A DNA stretch of 60,000 bases from assembly GCF_964340395.1 (NCBI RefSeq), contig NC_135568.1, forward strand, positions 8,363,780 through 8,423,779, read 5' to 3'. A program made the translations under genes and the position numbers. Positions 55,432 to 60,000 of the stretch are shown piece after piece (positions within the stretch are counted from its first letter, which is position 1; every line of letters starts with the position of its first letter). The stretch comes from Glandiceps talaboti (Eukaryota > Hemichordata > Enteropneusta > Spengelidae). Under the pieces are notes generated by a model. It saw nothing but the letters and a program-made list of their open reading frames with translations. It was not told the origin of the DNA and ran no database searches.

Positions 55432-58400
55432 ATGGCAGGTGGTATAAATTTACCTGCGGAAGAAGTTCAGAGATTAATCCGAGAGGAACTTAACAAGGAG
55501 AAAGTGAAACTGTGGTTGCCACCATACACCAAAGAGAACGGTCAGGCTGACCAGTTTCCAAAGGTACGTGTTAAGTTATGATTATGTATGGTATATAAAT
55601 ACAGACGTAGTTTCTAGATTGAAGATCGTCTGGGAGGAAAAAATATAGAAAAATACTCCAGTATTCTGTGAAAACTTTTCAAAAGAGGAATACATTTGTG
55701 TACATGCAGTACACAACACTTGTGAATCGCGATCGTGACCCAGTATCACTTTCAGTTGGTTACCGATACATTTTCCCAATTATGACGTAATTACTCTATT
55801 TCGCAATCACTAGTAAAGAATATTATATAATTTAGAATATTGTATCAAATTAAACTTACAAATTAGGTTTGTGCAAAACAGAACATTGAATATTGGTACC
55901 TAAAATTTGTGACTCTACGAGTTACACGTCAGTCATGGTCAGCAGAAATTGAGAATGACAGGTGAATTTTGATTTGGAGATGACCTACAACCTTGTTAAT
56001 GTTGCATGATGGGAATGTTTCACATCTCATGAGATGAACCAGTTTGCTAAAAAAATATTAGAAATGAAATTAATTCAATATTATATTTTTCTTCGTTCAC
56101 CTAAGGAAACTATGAGTGACCTAAGGGGCCTTGTCAATATGAGTCACTAGTCATGTACATGTACTATGTAGTGATAGAACACTTGGTTATAGAGATTTGG
56201 AAGACATTGACTTGTGTTTGAGGAACCACAGAACCAGTGATGGAAACGCAGGTTGTCATGATGTAGAATGACAAGGATATATAATCCATATTTTCTGTTC
56301 AAAGATAATAACTTGGCTTGTGCATGGTATAATGTTATTATCTCTATCATTCTAAATTAATACTTGTCTTCTTCTCTCATCCCATAACATAGGAATTGGT
56401 TGACAGGTATTCTGCCAAATTAAACCTGTCTGCAGAGACAGTGGCATCAACTATAGAGGAGTTACGTCAACATGCTGTCAATAAACTTGCAGCAAGGCAG
56501 AAATTCCAGCAGTCTGGTATTGCTACGTTGAAAATAAAACTGGCTGGTAATATACCAAGTACATGTAGTCCAGCTGACTTAATATTTGATCTTGAAACCA
56601 AACTGGATATTAATGGACTGGAGCTCAAACAAATGTAAGTTTTGTTGACAATGAATTTCATTATCAGGGTCAGGGGTCAGGGGTCAGGGGTCAGGTGTCA
56701 AGTGTTATTAGTTCCTGTATCCAGCACATGGAAGTAGAAGGACCTCCTTCTCATCCAAAATCCAAGCCTGGATTTACTATTCATGTATAGGGGTGGTCAA
56801 CCCTCATTTAAGGGACACAATGACATTTGGGTTTGCCACCCCTCTGAGGTGGTAGTAGGGTCCAGATCTCAGGCAAGGTTCAGGATACACCCATACCAAA
56901 TCCAATGCCTGGTGGAGGTGCTTTTGCTTTTTTTATCAGAAAATTGAAAAATAAATTTTTGTTCATTTTCATTTTTTGTTGCCATTTGTATATGTGCTCG
57001 CTGTTTTTTCAAGAATGATGTGCTGTCACTTGACTCATCTGAATTGCTAAATCAAAGATATACAACAGTTTGAAATAATTTCAAAGACAGGTTATTTATT
57101 TTGATTCAGGAATTTAACAATATGTTTTACTGATCTTATAATCTGATGTTTTATTTTACAGAGTGTCAACAAAGACAGGGGCCCAGGGTGATCATCTGAA
57201 AATGATAAGTTGTGGTCATGTTGTAGAAGATGATAAACCACTCACAGCTCAGCATATAAGACACCAATCACAGGTAAGTCACATGACAGTCATATGACCA
57301 ATCATGGGTTAGTCACATGTATTAATCATATCCAGTGATGTGACTTGTTGTCTCGTTATGGTCACCAATCTGCATAAGTCATGAAAATGAATTTTATTGA
57401 GAAAGTGTTCATTAGTATATTTACTATTAACTTTCATATTTTCATATTTGGCTATAGTGTGGAATGCAAGAAAAATATACACCCCCCCCCCCCCACCACA
57501 CACACACACACACGCAAACACTTTTGCATTGATTTAAGTGGTTTGAATGTCAAGCAAATGTAAAATGTTGAAATTTGTATCTCTATAGACACTTTGTCTG
57601 TGTCAAGGTTGTTACTCTTAAAGCCAACTTTTAGCCTTTCAAGCAATAACTTCCAAGCTTTACAAGACAGCACCATCAAGTATCAGAAATTAAACTATTC
57701 TTTATGTGTAGACATCATTATAGTAAAAGTCAACACATCTGATCATTGTATCATTGGCATATCTTTGATAATATCAACTTTGATACTCGTTCAAGTCCAC
57801 CAGGTGCTGATGGTTACATGTTTGTCATTGTCATTGTATACTTATTCTTTTAGGTGATGGTTATATGTCTGTCAGAAACTGAAATAGAAGTTCGTAAGAA
57901 AGAACATCAAAGAACTCAAGTACAGAAAACTAGAGAAGCTGCAGAAGTTCTTGTCAGGAGAACGGAAGGTTTGTTACAGACTAGATTACTGTATTTGTAA
58001 GAATTTTCATCAGGTTGGTAATTCTTTCTAGTAATGAATAATTCTTTTTTACATTTCATGACCAAGAGTTGTAAATACATGGTAGTAACATTAGTGGTAA
58101 AAACCAGAAAACGGACATTTTGACACAGCCTGTCAACCTAAACAGGTGAAATGTTACTCTAGATACTCAGAACTCATTGGTCTTGTAGCAAGAGTTGTTC
58201 ATTACTAGATTAACTTAAAATAATTTTGAACTGTTATCTGTGATATAATTAATATAAAAGTTTAAGATAACTTTCCAAACTGGTGATAGAGAAAGTATAT
58301 CAACAAACACACTTAGCAACTTAAGACTGAAGCATAAATTTACATGTACTGTAGCTACTGTTTCTGAATATATCCTCAGTTATAATCCCTAATACTATAA

Positions 58401-59701
58401 TGGAAAAGTCTCATCTAGGACTGAGAAACAAGGCTGTTATTGTAAGAATGGAATATTCCATATTAAAGGAAGGGAAGGTCTTTGTTAATGTTGATGTAAA
58501 GGATGAATTCACAATTTTGCAAAATTTCAAACTGAAGACAGTATGACTTGTATACAACAAATGACTAAGAATTATCCTGCCACTGTACAGTGTGTATAGT
58601 TATATTTTAATGAAGCTCTTTTAAATTATCACAAATTCATAGCAAGGAATCATATGAGTTGAATTGTGTCAACATGTAGTGATACACACAATTTTATTTT
58701 GCACAGTTAGTAGGAGGTATATAATCTGTGAGTTATTAGTTTTGTGTCCTGCTTAAAATGGCATGTTTGAACTAGAATGGAGTTTTGTCATTTTTGACTG
58801 ATTTATTGCAGTACTGTTTGCAAACTGTTTGTTTTATTAATAATAACTGAAAAAATGGACTCATGGACTCTGAGTGCTGTATGATTTTGATAAAATCAAT
58901 TTATTGTCACAAAAGTCAGAATTGTTAGGAAATAAGAATCCAAACTTGTATTGTCAGGTGTAAAATGGGTGCTATCTTGTGCCATAAGTAGGGTTGATCA
59001 TTCTTTTGTTGATGACCAACTTTTTCCATGGACTATTTTTTTTTCATACCCAAATTTTCATCCTTATCTGACACATGCCTTGAGTTACAATCAGTATTTA
59101 TTATGTCAAAGGTCATGGAACCAAATTGTACCCTGACAACCATGCCAATACGCAATGTTTGGATTAGTGGAAAAACAAAAGGTTGTATCATTTGACCACT
59201 AGGAGTGCTATTTGTAAGCAGCTTGTGGACCAGACATCAGGGCTGTGATAATGTAGTACTATAGCCTTCAGCTAACTTTGTTTCAGATCAATCATGTTTT
59301 TTTTTTTAGAAACTCAGTTGTTTCAGTCACATTTTGTTGACTGCTTTATGTACTACCATGTGATTTTAGCCCTCATTTTTCTTCATGTTTGGCGCCCTCT
59401 TGTGACACTTCTTTAGAAAGTGACCACACAGTGGCTATTTGGAATTATGATGTATTATGAGATGTGAAACTAAATTTTTGGGATGATACTGAAATTATGA
59501 GAATTGTTTTACAGATGGTGTTCATGATGACTACTACCTACAAATAGCTGACCATACTGGTAAACCAATTCAACTACCTCCAGGAGAACGTAAAGCACTA
59601 GCAATGGCCATGACACTCAATGAGAAGGGTAGAGCAGCTGTCAAAAGAAAACAATATGGTGAAGCTCTTCTGTACTTACTAGAAGCAGATCAAGAATTCA
59701 G
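55432..59701 (+). CDS. NUB1: NUB1 (NEDD8 ultimate buster 1), first five coding exons, truncated by the window end
   Basis: Exons: 1 = 55432-55563, 2 = 56393-56634, 3 = 57162-57273, 4 = 57854-57968, 5 = 59515-59701; all GT-AG and phase-concordant, 262 residues in the window. Exon 1 (MAGGINLPAEEVQRLIREEL, then VKLWLPPYTKENG) matches the human N-terminus (LWKPPYTDEN). Exons 2-4 encode the ubiquitin-like domain (GIATLKIKLAG, HLKMISCGHVVEDDKPL, VMVICLSE). Exon 5 has YYLQIADHTGKPIQLPPGER and LNEKGRAAVKRKQYGEALLY, matching human PPSERKALMLAM...EKGRAFLKRKEYG. The family binds NEDD8 and FAT10 and delivers them to the 26S proteasome through later UBA domains, which lie outside the window. Confidence 0.93.
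56050..56360. mobile_element. Family A element, reverse copy, in NUB1 intron 1
   Basis: Reverse-complement relatives of the family A phrases: ATATTTTTCTTCGTTCACC, GACCTAAGGGGCCTTGTCA, GAACCAGTGATGGAAACGC and TGCATGGTATAATG. This shows that the family also inserts outside PIKFYVE. Confidence 0.6.
56666..56700. repeat. 7-bp GGGTCAG tandem
   Basis: Four to five copies of GGGTCAG in NUB1 intron 2. A similar AGGTCAT tandem lies at 15390-15418. Confidence 0.9.
57481..57513. repeat. Poly-C and (CA)n tract
   Basis: About 14 C residues followed by ACCACACACACACACACACA in NUB1 intron 3. Confidence 0.95.
57969..59514 (+). other. NUB1 intron 4, no feature recognised
   Basis: About 1.5 kb of AT-rich sequence with no array, foldback or conserved frame noticed. 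It starts with a weak donor, GTTTGT. Confidence 0.5.
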
Positions 59702-60000
59702 GTATCAACATTTTGTGAGAATATATTTCTTAAACAGAAATGCCATGTTGCCTTGGGTTATTATCTTGACTGCAGACAGTGATGCAGGGTAGCATGTACT
59801 CTTGACTAGGTGACGTTTTTGCACAACAAACTTTAACATGTTATTTTCATTGCAAATTTATATCTATTATGATCATGGTGATTAGGCTAATAAAGTTATG
59901 TTATCAGCTATTGAAGCAGAAGTTTTCAGCCCTGTCTGTTAATGCCAACATATATTGTCATACAATAGCCATTTTAGAAAATGAAAAAATGTTACAAATA

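Overview
The window is animal nuclear DNA, most likely from a marine invertebrate (deuterostome or spiralian; I cannot narrow it further). The reasons are GT-AG introns in long genes, an AT-rich background, abundant microsatellites, minisatellites and foldback (MITE-like) elements, a tRNA-derived SINE, and single-exon TLR and TRIM-NHL genes of the kind expanded in such genomes.

Layout. (1) 1-1031: an intron and the terminal coding exon of a + strand EF-hand-like gene, followed by its 3' UTR. (2) 1032-8200: gene-poor, with two minisatellites, a poly-C tract and foldback repeats. (3) 8201-53331, minus strand: a complete PIKFYVE orthologue (phosphatidylinositol 3-phosphate 5-kinase). I rebuilt it by hand as 43 coding exons, 6975 nt, 2324 residues. 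All introns are GT-AG, all phases agree, and the domain order FYVE, DEP, chaperonin-like, Cys-rich, PIP kinase is intact. (4) Two intronless genes lie on the + strand inside PIKFYVE introns. One is a Toll-like receptor (19587-22394, intron 29), flanked by direct copies of a CA-seeded repeat. The other is a TRIM protein with RING, two B-boxes, coiled coil, filamin and NHL repeats (43708-46137, intron 6). (5) 53332-55431: a divergent promoter region. (6) 55432-59701 and beyond, + strand: the first five coding exons of NUB1, which runs off the window.

The most unusual signal is in the PIKFYVE introns. At least seven of its exons have an exon edge, with its splice site, duplicated into the neighbouring intron, once or in tandem. 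An eighth case (exon 3) is weaker. The extreme case is a 65-bp unit repeated about 44 times (38069-40953). It copies the end of exon 9 plus its 5' splice site, so each unit looks like a 44-nt mini-exon between an acceptor and a donor. Read in the host phase, the mini-exon reaches a stop codon. Similar arrays abut the exon 17 donor (70 bp) and the exon 25 acceptor (31 bp), and single-copy edge duplications occur at exons 13, 14, 16 and 32.

Functionally, PIKFYVE makes PI(3,5)P2 on endolysosomes, NUB1 sends NEDD8/UBL conjugates to the proteasome, and the two nested genes are of innate-immunity type. No operon-like relation is implied. All calls come from reading the sequence; no database search was run.
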